From Parietaria judaica (taxonomy: Eukaryota > Streptophyta > Magnoliopsida > Rosales > Urticaceae), in contig OX940868.1 of assembly GCA_954871525.1 (NCBI GenBank), forward strand, positions 22,749,056 to 22,813,055: 64,000 nt of DNA. The letters run 5' to 3'. Both the position numbers and the translations under genes were made by a program. A model generated the notes under the pieces. That model ran no database searches. It was not told the origin of the DNA and saw nothing but the letters and a program-made list of their open reading frames with translations. Numbering within the stretch: position 1 is the first letter of the stretch; each line of letters begins with the position of its first letter. Below, in pieces: positions 1 through 12,464 of the stretch.

Positions 1-283
1 TTCCCCATGGACCCACAAACAAGACCCAAACAAAACAACACAAAAAAAAAGGGAAGAAAATTAAAATAATAAAAAGGATTAATTTTGAATAAAGTACTTA
101 ACTTTAAAATGCAGTTTATTTTTATTTATTTTCGTGACTTAACTGTTCAAAATATTTTTGGAGTGTTGACCACTGTCCACTGTCAAAATTCACTAACAAA
201 CGTTCGTGATTTGTGGCAACTTGTTAAATTGCCTCGTCTTACTGTTTTTTTTTAATTATTTAAAATTTTATTTTCAAAAGTTA

Positions 284-290
<7 letters not shown>

Positions 291-318
<28 letters not shown>
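291..318. repeat. (TA)n microsatellite
   Basis: Fourteen uninterrupted TA units. Confidence 0.95.
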
Positions 319-323
<5 letters not shown>

Positions 324-689
324 CAAAATCCCCTTCCTCCTATCACTAAAATTTCTAAGAATATTAACATTCAACATTTTTTTCTTTTTTGAAGATTAAA
401 AAACATAAATAAACAGCCCAAACCAAATATCCGATTGTGTTTTTTTCAACGAAAATCAAATTTCATAATTCAAGAAAAATTATGATTTTGAATTTTTGCA
501 GAAGTACCGAATTTGGAATCAGACTCCAGATTCTTTGCTGCATTAAAAATATTATACAGTTAACCTCTATAAATTAATAATGTTAGGTAGAGCTGAACCG
601 ACGGGAAGGAGGACTTTGCGATCGTCGTGACGGGAAGGGTGAAGATCGCGATGATTCGCGATGGGGATGCGTCGTGGCGACGAGTCTCT

Positions 690-690
690 C

Positions 691-733
<43 letters not shown>
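690..733. repeat. C-run followed by (CT)n
   Basis: Twelve C then about sixteen CT units inside the GC-rich island at 590-860. Confidence 0.95.
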
Positions 734-736
<3 letters not shown>

Positions 737-1598
737 CAACGTCGCGACGATCGCGACACTCGGCACCATGACCCGTCTTGTCGCCAGGGTTGGCAATTTC
801 CGGCGATTCCGTCGCGACCCGTCCTCCCGTCGCAACGTCGTCAGTTTCACGTCTATTGTTAGGACTATCAAAATTTATTATATTATAAGATTATTTATTC
901 ATAAAGTATTAGTAATATAATCATCATAATTAAAAATATATATTTACATAACATTTAAAGAATATTTTAATCATAATACATTATTTGAAGATGATATTAC
1001 TGAGATTGAGATAGAGATTGTTTAATGCAATAGTGCAATTGTTGCACAATTACTTTGAACTATTTGTGTTGCGTTACGAAAACCGAAAATATAAGGCCAT
1101 AACTTATTAATGTTATGCAAACTTATAGACATAAATTTTTAAAAATAAGCAAATAAATTCACAATCATATTTAAAAAACCACTACACATGATTAATTAAT
1201 TAGCGTAATTTGTTTCGATTTATGATGGTTTACTCGTAAGTAGTCATATAATTATAATACATCAATTTCATAATTATTATCTTATAAATTTAGCTGATTA
1301 GACTTGAGGAAAAACCGAACATAATTATTATTTACTCGAAATTATAATCTATGAAACAATACATTATAACCTCTAAATACATTCTTCAAAGCAAATTAAA
1401 AAAAAAAAACATTATTATAAACATATGACTGAGAGTGAGAACTCAGACTCATTTATTTTCTCTCTCTCTCAGTCTGTCTGAGTCCGAGTTTTCGTTCTCA
1501 AACACAAACCAACCAAGTAACTGAACTCCTCCTCACTGTCCCTGCCAAAACCCACAAACCCAAACCCCAAAAGAACCCATCTTTCGGTCATCTCCGGC

Positions 1599-1643
1599 AT
1601 GGAAGCTCGCCGGGTTTTCAAGTTCCGACGGCCGTTAAGCTGA
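1599..1643 (+). promoter_or_regulatory. Upstream ORF 1 (14 codons) of the hAT-derived gene
   Basis: A complete ATG-to-TGA frame of 14 codons in the presumed leader, 45 bases before the main start. If the transcript begins upstream of it, it could lower initiation at the main ATG. The transcription start is not known from sequence. Confidence 0.35.
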
Positions 1644-1666
1644 CGGAGAATCGAGGGCGAGCAAAC

Positions 1667-1702
1667 ATGCAGCGGAAGCGCCGCCGTGATGGCGAACGCT
1701 AA
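1667..1702 (+). promoter_or_regulatory. Upstream ORF 2, overlapping the main start
   Basis: An ATG at 1667 opens an 11-codon, arginine-rich frame that ends with TAA at 1700-1702, past the main ATG at 1689 and in another frame. An overlapping uORF of this kind usually forces leaky scanning to reach the main start. A role here is inference. Confidence 0.35.
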
Positions 1703-3941
1703 CACGGACAGGACCCTCGCGACGACGGCGAGCTCGTCGGCGCCGGGCGCGACGGCGGAGGAGGCGTCCGCGAAGGCGGTGCAGAAGCGGTTCGAGGGGC
1801 TGGCGATGGTGCGGACGAAGGCGGTGAAGGGCAAGGGCGCGTGGTACTGGGCCCACCTGGAGCCCCTCCTCGTGCGCCACGCCGACACCGGCCTCCCCAA
1901 GGCCGTCAAGCTCCGCTGCGCTCTCTGCGACGCCCTCTTCTCGGCCTCCAACCCCTCGCGCACGGCCTCCGAGCACCTCAAGCGCGGCACCTGCCCCAAC
2001 TTCGCCTCCTCCTCCGCGCCCAAGCCCATCTCCACCGTCGCCCCTCCCGCCGCCACCACCCGGAAGCGCCCCACGTCTGCGTCGTCGTCTCTCAAACCCG
2101 CAGCGGCTTCGTCGTTCCACGTGTCCCCGCTCTCCGCCGTCTGCGGCAGCGGGGACTTCGCTCTGGCCTCGCCGCCGCCGCAGCATCTCGCGCTCTCCGG
2201 CGGGAAAGACGATTTGGGAGCTCTGGCGATGCTCGAGGATAGCGTGAAGAGGCTCAAGAGCCCGAAAATCTCGCCGGGGCCGGCGTTGACGCGGTCACAG
2301 ATCGATTCTGCCGTGGGCTTTCTCTCCGAGTGGGTTTACGAGTCGTGCGGCTCGGTCTCGTTGAGTAGCCTCGAGCACCCGAAGTTCCGGGCATTTCTCA
2401 ATCAGGTTGGGCTCCCGGCGATTTCGCGGCGGGAATTCGCCGGCGTGAGGCTTGACGGGAAGTTCGAGGAGGCGAGGGCGGAATCGGAGGCGAGGATCAG
2501 AGACGCCATGTTCTTCCAGGTGTCCTCCGACGGGTGGAAGCGGCGAGGTGGAGGAGGAAAGGACGGATTAGTCAATTTGACGGTGAATTTGCCCAATGGG
2601 ACGAGCACGTATCGGAGGGCGGTGTTTTTCTCCGGCTCGGTGCCGGCGAAGTACGCCGAGGACGTCATGTGGGAGACGGTGACCGGCATTTGTGGCAATG
2701 CGATTCAGCAGTGCGTCGGGATCGTCTCCGACCGGTTCAGAGCAAAGGCTCTTCAGAGTTTGGAGTCTCGGAACCACTGGATGGTCAACCTGTCTTGCCA
2801 GCTCCAAGGGTTCACAAGCTTGATCAAGGATTTCACCAAGGAATTGCCTCTCTTCAGGATCGCCGCCGAGAATTGCCTCAAGCTCGCCGCCTTCGTGAAC
2901 AGCAAGTCGACCGTCAGACACGCCTTCCAGAAGATCCAAACTCAGGAACACGGCTTCGCTGGCATGATCAGACAGCCATTGTCTTTGCTCGAGTTCGAAC
3001 CGGTCTTTGCTATGCTCGAAGACGTCCTGAGCTCGGCCCGGGCAATCCAGCTCATCCTGCTCGATGAGTCATTCAAGGCATCGACAATGGACGACCCGTG
3101 CGCGAGGGAACTCTCGGACATGGTCGGAGAGGCTGCTTTCTGGAACGAAGTCGAGGCAGTTCACTCTCTAGTCAAGCTAATTCGCGACATGGCCAACGAG
3201 ATTGAAGCCGAGAGGCCTCTTGTCGGGCAATGCCTGCCGTTGTGGGACGAGCTACGGGCAAAGGTGAGAGACTGGTGCGCAAAATTCAACATCGTCGAAT
3301 CCCCGGTGGAGAAGATCGTCGAGCGGCGATTCAGGAAGAATTACCACCCGGCTTGGTCGGCTGCATTCATTCTCGACCCGCTCTACCTCGTTCGCGACGC
3401 GGGCGGGAAATATCTACCGCCGTTCAAGTGCCTCTCACCGGAGCAGGAGAAGGACGTCGACAAGCTCATCACAAGGCTTGTCTCGCGGGAAGAAGCTCAC
3501 ATTGCCCTAATGGAGCTCATGAAATGGCGGACCGAAGGGCTCGACCCGGTGTACGCCCGGGCGGTCCAGATGAAGGAGAAGGATCCCGCTACGGGAAAGC
3601 TGAAGATCGCTAATCCGCAGAGCAGCCGGCTCGTCTGGGAAACATATCTCACTGAGTTCAAGTCGCTCGGGAAAGTAGCGGTGAGGCTGATCTTCCTCCG
3701 CGCCACATCGTCCGGGTTCAAGTGCAACTGGTCGGTTCTCCGGCGGGCGACGGCCCACGCGAACTCCAATGCCGGCCTGGAGAGAGCTCAGAAGCTGATC
3801 TTCATCGCTGCGCACGCGAAGCTCGAGAGGCGGGACTTCTCGAGCGACGAAGACAGGGACGCCGAGCTCCTGGCAATGGCGAGCGGTGAGGATGACGTCA
3901 TTCACGAGTCTCTTGTCGATACTACAACGTCCTCGGTGTGA
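1689..3941 (+). CDS. Domesticated hAT transposase-like protein (BED-type zinc finger, DUF659)
   Basis: A single-exon gene of 750 aa. The N-terminus has a BED-like finger with Cys77, Cys80, His96 and Cys102 inside a run typical of plant hAT-derived proteins (WYWAHLEPLL upstream, ASEHLKRGTC downstream). A DUF659-type transposase core follows at about residues 215-400. The C-terminus keeps a helical hAT-dimerisation-like segment. From memory it best matches Arabidopsis At1g12380/At1g62870, annotated as hAT superfamily. No terminal inverted repeats or TSD were seen around it, the reading frame is intact and GC-rich, and its neighbour order is conserved, so I infer a host gene (DNA binding, possibly regulatory) and not an active transposon. 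GTG at 1686 precedes the ATG but is not a plant start. Two uORFs lie upstream. Confidence 0.9.
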   Translation: MANANTDRTLATTASSSAPGATAEEASAKAVQKRFEGLAMVRTKAVKGKGAWYWAHLEPLLVRHADTGLPKAVKLRCALCDALFSASNPSRTASEHLKRGTCPNFASSSAPKPISTVAPPAATTRKRPTSASSSLKPAAASSFHVSPLSAVCGSGDFALASPPPQHLALSGGKDDLGALAMLEDSVKRLKSPKISPGPALTRSQIDSAVGFLSEWVYESCGSVSLSSLEHPKFRAFLNQVGLPAISRREFAGVRLDGKFEEARAESEARIRDAMFFQVSSDGWKRRGGGGKDGLVNLTVNLPNGTSTYRRAVFFSGSVPAKYAEDVMWETVTGICGNAIQQCVGIVSDRFRAKALQSLESRNHWMVNLSCQLQGFTSLIKDFTKELPLFRIAAENCLKLAAFVNSKSTVRHAFQKIQTQEHGFAGMIRQPLSLLEFEPVFAMLEDVLSSARAIQLILLDESFKASTMDDPCARELSDMVGEAAFWNEVEAVHSLVKLIRDMANEIEAERPLVGQCLPLWDELRAKVRDWCAKFNIVESPVEKIVERRFRKNYHPAWSAAFILDPLYLVRDAGGKYLPPFKCLSPEQEKDVDKLITRLVSREEAHIALMELMKWRTEGLDPVYARAVQMKEKDPATGKLKIANPQSSRLVWETYLTEFKSLGKVAVRLIFLRATSSGFKCNWSVLRRATAHANSNAGLERAQKLIFIAAHAKLERRDFSSDEDRDAELLAMASGEDDVIHESLVDTTTSSV

Positions 3942-4240
3942 TGGAAAACAAATTTTGGTTTCGATTTTCTTAGAAGAAGAGATTTCTTAAACATTGTAGG
4001 AAATTGTCAATTGATTTCTTAGATATTCTAGGTGGGAGTTTGAATTTTGTAATCACTTCCTTTTACTTATTATCAGCCACTATTTTCAGAGCGAGAGTCT
4101 TGTTTGTGAAGACAAAGGATCATCAAATGCAAATCATATATTTATTATATAAAAAAGTTTTAATCTTTTGATTCATTCAGTAATGATTCTGGTCTTTTCT
4201 GAAAACGTTCTTCAAAATCATTTTCATTTTCTGGTGGCAG

Positions 4241-4423
4241 AGGAAGAAGAAGGTTGGGAGGGATCCAAAGAAGGGTAAAACCGGAGCAGAGAATCCGGCG
4301 AAACCGGAGGGCTATTGCGGGGATTTGGCAGTGTGGGTCAACAAGCTGAAAAGATCGAAACTTTATAGCTGGAGAAGCACTTGGTGGTTCTCTTTATATC
4401 TTGCTGGTTTTTGTGTCTGGTAG
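4241..4423 (+). pseudogene. Coding-like remnant, unidentified
   Basis: An open frame of 60 codons plus TAG directly after a CAG acceptor-like site, in DNA with higher GC than its surroundings. The peptide starts lysine-rich (RKKKVGRDPKKGK) and ends Trp-rich. I do not recognise the family, and no matching upstream exon was found. It may be a decayed exon or chance. Confidence 0.2.
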
Positions 4424-7321
4424 AGAGAGACCCACCATTTTCAGGAAGTGGAGGTCCTTGTCCGAGCATTCTCGAGGGGTATTTCGCGTCAAATCCCGAG
4501 AGTTTTGGGGTAACTTGTCTCCCAAGCAATGTCGTTACCATGCAAACCTGAGTTTTGGGCTTCTGTCGCCACGAAGACCAACACCACCAAATTACCATTT
4601 TAACCAAATATGTCCATTGTTGAACTCAACGTTTATAAAATTTGTTAATAATTGTGAATCAAAATATTTATCAATTTTATTTATTACACAGTGTGTTTAA
4701 TAATCGGAAGATCAACATTCCAATAGAACTCAATGATTGTTTTTTTTTTTTTTAATTTATATTAACGTCATTGTCGTTATTAAATATGAGCATATAAAAA
4801 ATTAAAGGGCTCGTCCAATATAAAAAAAAAATTGTCGAACAGGTGAAGCTTGCATACTAGTAATAAAAAAGTTGAATAGAAATATAAAAGAAATATAAAC
4901 ATTTAATTGATAAAGATAATTACGATCCTTATAATTTGACCTTCAATATGAAAATCTGCAATGGTACAATGTAAATAGGATCAAACTCAAATGACCAATT
5001 TTTTTTAATGAAAATGACACTATCGAAAAATGTTACATTACACTCTCACATTACTAGATATATTCAGAATATGAATAGGTAATACTATTGGTCAAGTTTA
5101 CATATGTAAATGGACCACTAGGCCAAACAAGCTTGTTCAAATGGTTTTTTTTTACGACAAATACGTAAAATACATAACTAAATAGCTCATCATTTTCCAC
5201 TTTGAAGCAAAGTATATACATATAATACACAGTGCTATAGAGTTTATGTTATGTCGTCGTAAAAAAAATTACGTTTTGTAGTGATGAATAATTGAGAAAA
5301 TATGTGCCGAATTTCCTCTCTGTTGCCTTATAAAAGGATTATACCTATATCTATATGTACACTACACACACACTCAGAGTTTTGTCAATCATGGAAAGGC
5401 TACGTACACTAAAAAAGAGTGTCGTTTAGCATCTCTTTTTCATTCATGCAAAATTCTTTAAAAGTTGGTTTTTTGGTTATTCTCTACATAAGTATCAATT
5501 TTTCTTTTCTTTTCAAAAACCAACCATAAGTTTCAATTATTTTTTTATCCAGAAAAATAACAATATTTTTATATTTTATATGAAAATTACATTTCTTAAG
5601 TTTTTTGGTACATGTCTTATATAATATCAAAGTATTAATATTTTGTCCGGCAAACAAAAATTGAAATTTCTTTTTTTTAAAGTACTTGTGCCGCAAATAT
5701 TTCTTTAACTCTTTATTTAGTGGAACAAACTCAGAAACCATTGTCGGCAAGGTTGTTTTTTATTTTTTATTTTTCAAATTCTTCTCACTATTATTCACTA
5801 ACTACTCTCTCTCTCTCTTCCTTGGATAAATATTTTGAATGGCATATAATGATAAAATGTTGTTAAAAAGATGATAAAGTAAGTATAATCATTATATAAG
5901 TATATATCATACACGAGAATCTTCACCTCTCCAATGCTTCTAAATTTCTAATTATAATATATCTTTTATATCACCAATTCACTACCATTGAAATCTTAGC
6001 CTACCTATAATTGAATTTTTATTTTATTTTATTTTATTTATTGTTTGATCAATTATTAACCATCATTATTTCTCCTTAAGCTGTACAAATTTATCGATTT
6101 ACTAATTACCACCTTGTTATTTGAATACTAGTACTATCAAAAGAGTATTCAATTTCAAACTCCTTGTATTCTTTTGAGAAAAATGGTCCTATAGATGGGT
6201 TTTTAAGCAAGTACCTAATATTTAATATGTACAGAAAGAGAAAGAGGGAATAAGCAAACATCTTAATTTGACTTGCCTTGACTTTATTAAGATCCAAATA
6301 AAAATTGTAAATATTGAAAAAGAAGCAAATATACCATGCATCAAGGAATCCAAGAACAAGGTACATATTATGACATAATCTTTTGTAAAAATATATATGT
6401 TTGTAAATTGTGTGTCCATAATTGATTATTGACCTTTTGCTATGGCCTAAAATAGCCACATGATTTTTATTTATTTTTAATCTATGTGATCTATTATTGC
6501 TCTTGGACCACAAATTTTTACCATCACAACATAATCAAGAAAGAGATATAGATGTAGACATATTTCTTTTTATAAAGAAAGATACGATCTATCTTTACTT
6601 TTTACTGTTCTTCCACATGGTAGAACTATACACATATATAACTGTATAAATTATTATTTTTTACAAATAATTAATCAGCATTTGCTTGGAAGTGCTGCCA
6701 AAAAGTCCTACGTCTTTAATGATATTTTTCACCAACCATATATATTTTATATACGACTTTGTATTTTTTAGTTGATTTGTATCTTTTTATTTGTCGTCAC
6801 GTGAAAATGTACAAATACAAACAGTACTCGTGTGATTTTATTTTATTATATTTTATATGTCATGACATGATGCCTTCCTACAAAAGTTTTTTGTTCTACC
6901 AATATATATATATATATATAATATTATATGACACCATAGTCCTCTATGCATGCATGTGTATAAATATCATTTTTTTTAATTTAATGTACTTTTTTCATCT
7001 TCATTACAGAGAAATGAATAAAATAGTTTACTATTTATCACTAATCTATACCCATTATTCTTCAAATTTTCATCTTTAGTTTTGTATTTTTTCAATAAAA
7101 TATATAAGGTCAATAAAATTAATAATTTTTTTTAATTTTAATTAAAAAAAAACATCTATTTTGAAAGCTCCTCCTAAGTTATGTTTGAAGAGACAAATTT
7201 ATTGTTAAAAAACGTGGACCACTAGTTTGTCGTTTTCTATTGTTTTTTGTTTTTTGAAGGAGTTTTCTATTGTTTAAAAGGAACAAAACTATATATATAA
7301 TAAAAATAAAATTAAAAAGGA

Positions 7322-7376
7322 CACGTGGCACAAACAACAGTACTTACGCACGTGCGGGAAGATGGAACATCACGTG
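7322..7376. promoter_or_regulatory. Cluster of three CACGTG boxes in intergenic DNA
   Basis: CACGTG at 7322-7327, 7349-7354 and 7371-7376, in a short GC-richer stretch. No gene start is adjacent: the nearest annotated starts are 1689 (gene ends at 3941) and 13914. It may be a conserved noncoding element, a leftover promoter or part of a transposon. Confidence 0.25.
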
Positions 7377-9905
7377 CGACGACCTGACTCAGGAACAGTA
7401 GAGATATGATCGTCCACACTCGTAGAGAAGAGATCCTGATAATTCCATCAAATCTTATTATTAATAACTAATTAATTATAATATAATATGATAAATATCA
7501 GGATCAAAGTAACTAAAAAAACATTTTATTTCCACTGATACAGCAATATCGAATTTCTGTGATAAAAAAAAATTTTCCCGGTAATGTCATAACGGTGTGT
7601 GTGACAGCGTGAGTATTATATATTTTTTTAACGAGTATTATAATCAATAATATATATATATATATTATATACATTTGTATATAATTGCTTGAGTTTAGTT
7701 AAAACTTAGCTTTCATAAGCAACGAACAGCATTATTACGACCACACACTTAAACTAATTTATTATTGCAAAAATGCTTTATGCTCTTATGAATTATGATG
7801 GTTTATATGTGTAACGGATAAATTATTTTAAAATTCACTACATATTATTACATACATAATTACATACTGATATATGCTTATTTATTTTTCTCTTTTAAAA
7901 AAACATTAATTACACGATGAAATTTCATCATGCAGCTTAAAGATACTTTTCGTTTTTGGTTTTGTACTAATTGAACAATTAGTGTGGGGCTTGTTATTTG
8001 ATGAATTGTTTTGATGGAATTTTAAGCTAATTTTCCATAATCATAATAATTTAATGGGATATTTGTGGCATAAATATCTAATCTTATATAAAATATGTTG
8101 GTTTATTTTTTTTTCATGAAAGCATTTGAAAATTACAATACTATATCCAAGTCTAATTTTATCCATACAATTAAATATCTATTAAGTTAGAGACACATGT
8201 ATGTTTGTAAATTTTTTTAAAGTATAAATTAATTAATATTTTTGAATTTTAAATCTATCGCGTAACATAATTTAAAGGGTGAATTTAATTGAATCTCGAC
8301 ATTATTTGTATCTTTGAGTACTTGTATCTTTGATTTAACATAATTTTTTTATAGCTTTTTAAAACTTTAAAAGGGTCATTTATGGTTTGATTAGACATTT
8401 GTATAATTGATTTCTTTGCGAGTATCATTGTTTGAGAATTGAGATTAGATCATTGTAGTTGAAAGTTCTCTATATATGTACGAGTAATTTTAATTGAACA
8501 AAAATATGATGATGCTCTTGTTAAATACTTATAACATTATTCAAGCACATCACAATTGAACTTTGTCATCTTGGCTAAAAAAAATAAAAAAAAAATCAAG
8601 AACACTAAAAGAAACAAACTGAAGATATATAGAAATTATTGATACATATTGTTAACGATAAATATAATTTGGTACAATAATTTGACATTAAATATAGCAC
8701 AAATTAGCCGATATATATGGTCTTTAGAAGAACATTATACTAAAATGTTGGTATTTTATTCTAGGATTTATTTAATATGTATTAATTACAAAAATGATGT
8801 ATTTATTAAGTTAAAGGAAAAAGTAATTGACGATCACTAATTATAATTAGAAATTTAGAATATCTATAAATGAGATAGGGTGGGTGGGTGTATTCTGTAC
8901 ACCAGTTTAAGTTGGATTGCATAGGCCAAAAGAAATTAATTATGAATTGTCACGTGAGATAATTATTAATTATATTTTCACTTTATACGTAAATTACCAT
9001 GTCCTTCATAGGTAAATTATACAGTAAAAGAACAAAATCCAGTCTATGATTTCAAAATGTCAGTGATTCTGTGTGTATAAATATAGACACGTACATTTAT
9101 TTATTATATACATACAATATATGAATAATTATTTGATTAACTGTTTATATCTCAATAATATTTTACATGCAGTGGTTAGGTCTCTCGTCAAACACATACA
9201 CAACCAACCACCTACTTATATAAATTCAAATAAAGATCAAAACTAATGTAATAAGTTTAACTAGAAAGTCATGATAAATCGAGGTTTAACTAATCATGTA
9301 ATTGTTTAGCAAATTAAGACTGACACTCTCTTAATTATAATAGTTACAGAATCTGACAAGTGGTATACTATTATTAATTGACTCTGAAGTTTGAGATTTT
9401 CAGTTCAAATATTATAATATCATGTTCGAACACACGCGAGGATTATTTACAATAAGTATATCATGTTCAGGTAAGTAATTTATAGCAATATATATATATA
9501 TATATATATGTATTCATATTCATATTATAGCAGTGTACGTAGGGTTTGTTGTAAAAACCAAATTACTAAATATCTTTATCGTAAAAATATATATATTGAA
9601 ACGTTTGTTGAGTGTGAAGTATCATAGGATCTAAATTAACATTATTTGACGACATGAGTCGAGAGAAGTAACTTATGAATTTTTTTTCAAGACTTATGTG
9701 AAACTCGGCCGTGTATTTTCCTTGTGAAAATTAACATATTTTTGGGATTGTGGCTGGTTTGGCCTCACCTAGCTATTTTGAACGAAATTGTTTTAATATT
9801 AATTTTGGACAGATATCTTACATGAATTGGTGGAATTCGACATCGTATGTAATATCAGGTTGTGTACGTTAAAACTAATTGGCAGTATAAAAAGAGTAAC
9901 GTACG

Positions 9906-9917
9906 CATGACTATTTT
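9906..9917. repeat. Left target-site duplication of the LINE
   Basis: CATGACTATTTT, repeated exactly at 11333-11344. The last bases merge with the element's A-tail (T on this strand), as is usual for target-primed reverse transcription. Confidence 0.9.
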
Positions 9918-11332
9918 TTTTTTAAAGGAAATTATATTTCAAAAACACCAACAGTACAGAACATTACAATAAAAGAGTACCTATACAAAACAGAATAGCC
10001 TCGAACAGTTCGTAGAAAAGGAGTTAGCGTAAGCTTTCGCGGCGATTGCGTGTGCGACCGTGTTGACTGACCGCAGGATTGCCGTGACTCTAACAGTACT
10101 TCTTAATAACATATCGCGAATATCATCAATAGTAACTTTCAATTCACCAAAGTGTTTGCATCCGTTAATAGCATCGACAATCGCAGAAGTGTCAGATTCC
10201 ACCTTGAGTTGAGAAATACCGTGTTCTTTTGCGATAATGAGGCCGTGTCGAATGACAAGAGCTTCTCCCATTGCTGCTGAAGCGCAGCCCTTCCAGTTAA
10301 GGCCAAAAACTCCTCTCACATTTCTATTAGAGTCCCGAAAGATGCCACCGAGCCCGCACCGAAAAGCACCTGGGTGAAACGAAGCGTCAATATTATGCTT
10401 TAGGGTGTCAAGACACGGAGGTGTCCACGAGCTGGGTTGGTGGACGTCAGCCTTTACTCTAATGGTAGATGAGCAGATTTTAACGCTTGAAATTCGAGAA
10501 GCATCGCATTGGCGAAGTCAATGATTGCCGAGGCAGTGCGACCTTTACCACCAAACATTGTTTTGTTTCTTTCTTGCCATATAGTCCAACAAAGAGTACA
10601 AAAGAACTCCAAATCGGAGCGAGAGCTACTGCCAAATCTTTAGGCATATGTTAACAAAATGGTCTGTTGGCTTTATGAAGATTAACCGGAAAAAAGTGGT
10701 GAGGCCACAAATCCGCGAGTAGAAAACAAGCTACCAATGCATGGGTGGTATTCTCTCTCTCAAAACCACAGCAAGGACAATTAGTCGGTGCTCGTATTCC
10801 CCGTCGCTGGAGGTTCGTCAAAGTGGGGGGAATTTCATGAAAAGCCCTCCAAGTAAATACTTTAATTTTATTTGGGATGTTGAGACTCCACAAACGTTCG
10901 CACCACTTAGATTCCGCGGGGGTTTGAAGCCGCTTCACTTGATAAGGAGTTAGAAAATTCCACATGATAAGCCGACTTAACGAAAAATTGACTCGAAGGA
11001 GTAAAATGCCAAATAATTTTATCCGGTTTTGGATTTGCACTCAACGGTATCTCTCTGATCAAGTCAACATCCATCAGAAGGAAAAACCGGTCAAGTAGCT
11101 CGCCATCCCAGTTGTTGTCAGAACCTATAAAATCTCCTACTCTCATGTCCAAGTCTATGGGGCAGCAAGCAAGAATCGGTCTGAATTTTGAAGGTCTTGG
11201 AAGCCATGGATCCTTCATCGGTGAAATATTGTATCTATTACCCACTCGCCACCGAGCTCCTAGAGTCACAAGATCACGAGCCCAGACGAGGCTTCGCCAA
11301 ATCGCAGAGCCTTTTCTCTGAGAGTCCGCCTC
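9918..11332 (-). mobile_element. 5'-truncated LINE (non-LTR retrotransposon) with 12-bp target-site duplication
   Basis: On the minus strand the insert encodes the tail of a plant LINE ORF2. From 11335 down comes the linker typical of these proteins (WRVGNRYNISPMKDPWLPR). Next is a zinc-binding zf-RVT domain at about 10651-11040 (residues NCPCCGFERENTTHALVAC). Last is an RNase H-like RVT_3 domain from about 10430 to 9981, containing DASF and a later VESDTSAIVDAI motif. The reverse transcriptase and endonuclease are absent. The 3' end is an A-tract (T-run at 9914-9923 on +). The 12-base TSD CATGACTATTTT is exact at 9906-9917 and 11333-11344, which fixes the ends. Frames shift between domains, so the copy is dead. 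Confidence 0.93.
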
Positions 11333-11344
11333 CATGACTATTTT
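11333..11344. repeat. Right target-site duplication of the LINE
   Basis: Exact copy of the 12 bases at 9906-9917. It marks the 5' truncation point of the element, so the Met at the start of the longest minus-strand frame comes from the TSD and not from the LINE. Confidence 0.9.
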
Positions 11345-12464
11345 GAACCTTATATTAGGTCCTCATATTTTTCACAGCAGACTTACTATAGCTAACAAAG
11401 AATAATGTGTATAGATAGCTAAATATTAATTAATATATATGAATTATGGAGGAATTAGGGTCTAAGACATAGATAGCAAATAAGTATATATAATGTGTCT
11501 TTTGTATACAAAGTGCATGCGTTGATTGAGGCTGATGAGCATAACTTTGAGAAAAAGAAAAAAGCGTACATACAAGTATTAGTATGTGACAAAGCCTAGA
11601 ATAATGGTCCTTGAGATAATTTTATTCATAAAAAACAAATATTTAAGTTAAAGATTTTCACTTTTTACTCGGCATTAGGGTCGTGTAGGGACTTTAAAAA
11701 TGTACAATCTAAAAAATTTGAAGTTATGAGAATGAAGTTGTCAACTCTTTTAAATATAACTTAAGGTATTTTTACTATTATTTTTAAACTTTAAGTATAC
11801 GAGTAGTTCTTTGACCAAACTTTATGTATTTTTACCGTCATTAACCCAACTTAAAACTAATAAACTCAATATGTTTTATATAAATATAAATTAATACATT
11901 GTGCAATGTAAAATATAAAATTAAATAAAATTATAATCATATTTGTAAATTTTATTTCAGTTTAGTTTTTTGGGTAGTTTTTTTATAATAATTGAATATT
12001 GCTACTGAATGATTCGATTTTTATTTGGTACTTTAGGTATTCGATATATACAGTATCAGTATATCCGATTTTCCGTTGATGATTTTTTCACTCCTAAATG
12101 CAACACTCAAAACGTGGTGGTTTTATCCCTATACCAATTGGTCTATTTATCTCCTGTCCTCTTCACAAAAACAAGTGATGCTATATTATAGGATAATTTG
12201 CATGTTCACCCTCTATCAACGTCAATGGTGCACAAATACCCTCCTCAAACTCCATTTATGGAATATCTGCCCTTTTGAACTCACGGCATCGGCGTTAAGT
12301 TTCTTTTGCTTCTTTTTTGTTTTGATACACATATTTTAATTGTCATTTCTCTCTTCATGACTAATGTCATTTCCTTAGGGGTGACCTAAGTTTTTTTCGA
12401 GGGCTTGGCGAATCATTAATATGGAGCTTTCATTTAGGCCCACAATACGGTATTGCAAGAGCTG

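Larger units (their letters stand above)
1..1598. other. Intergenic / upstream region of the hAT-derived gene
   Basis: AT-rich noncoding DNA. It holds a (TA)n tract at 291-318 and a GC-rich island at about 590-860 with a C-run followed by (CT)n at 690-733. The last 150 bases before 1598 are CT-rich and look like a plant 5' untranslated region. The short open frames in the GC-rich island are low-complexity and read on both strands, so I do not call them genes. Confidence 0.6.
3942..9905. other. Long AT-rich intergenic region
   Basis: About 6 kb with no gene I can support. A 61-codon open frame at 4241-4423 (lysine-rich, preceded by a splice-acceptor-like CAG) may be a gene remnant. The rest is AT-rich with simple tracts, including (TA)n near 6903-6921, 7651-7666 and 9490-9510. 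A short GC-richer stretch at 7320-7440 carries three CACGTG boxes. Frames at 5484-5750, 6106-6513 and 6759-7079 are AT-rich, Phe/Ile/Lys-dominated and not gene-like. Confidence 0.55.

Noticed and set aside
1469..2257. Minus-strand frames of 262 and 183 residues
   Set aside because: Shadows of the GC-rich start of the hAT-derived gene.
5484..7079. Frames of 88-135 residues rich in Phe, Ile, Lys and Tyr
   Set aside because: Expected by chance in AT-rich DNA; no domains, no splice context, no codon bias.
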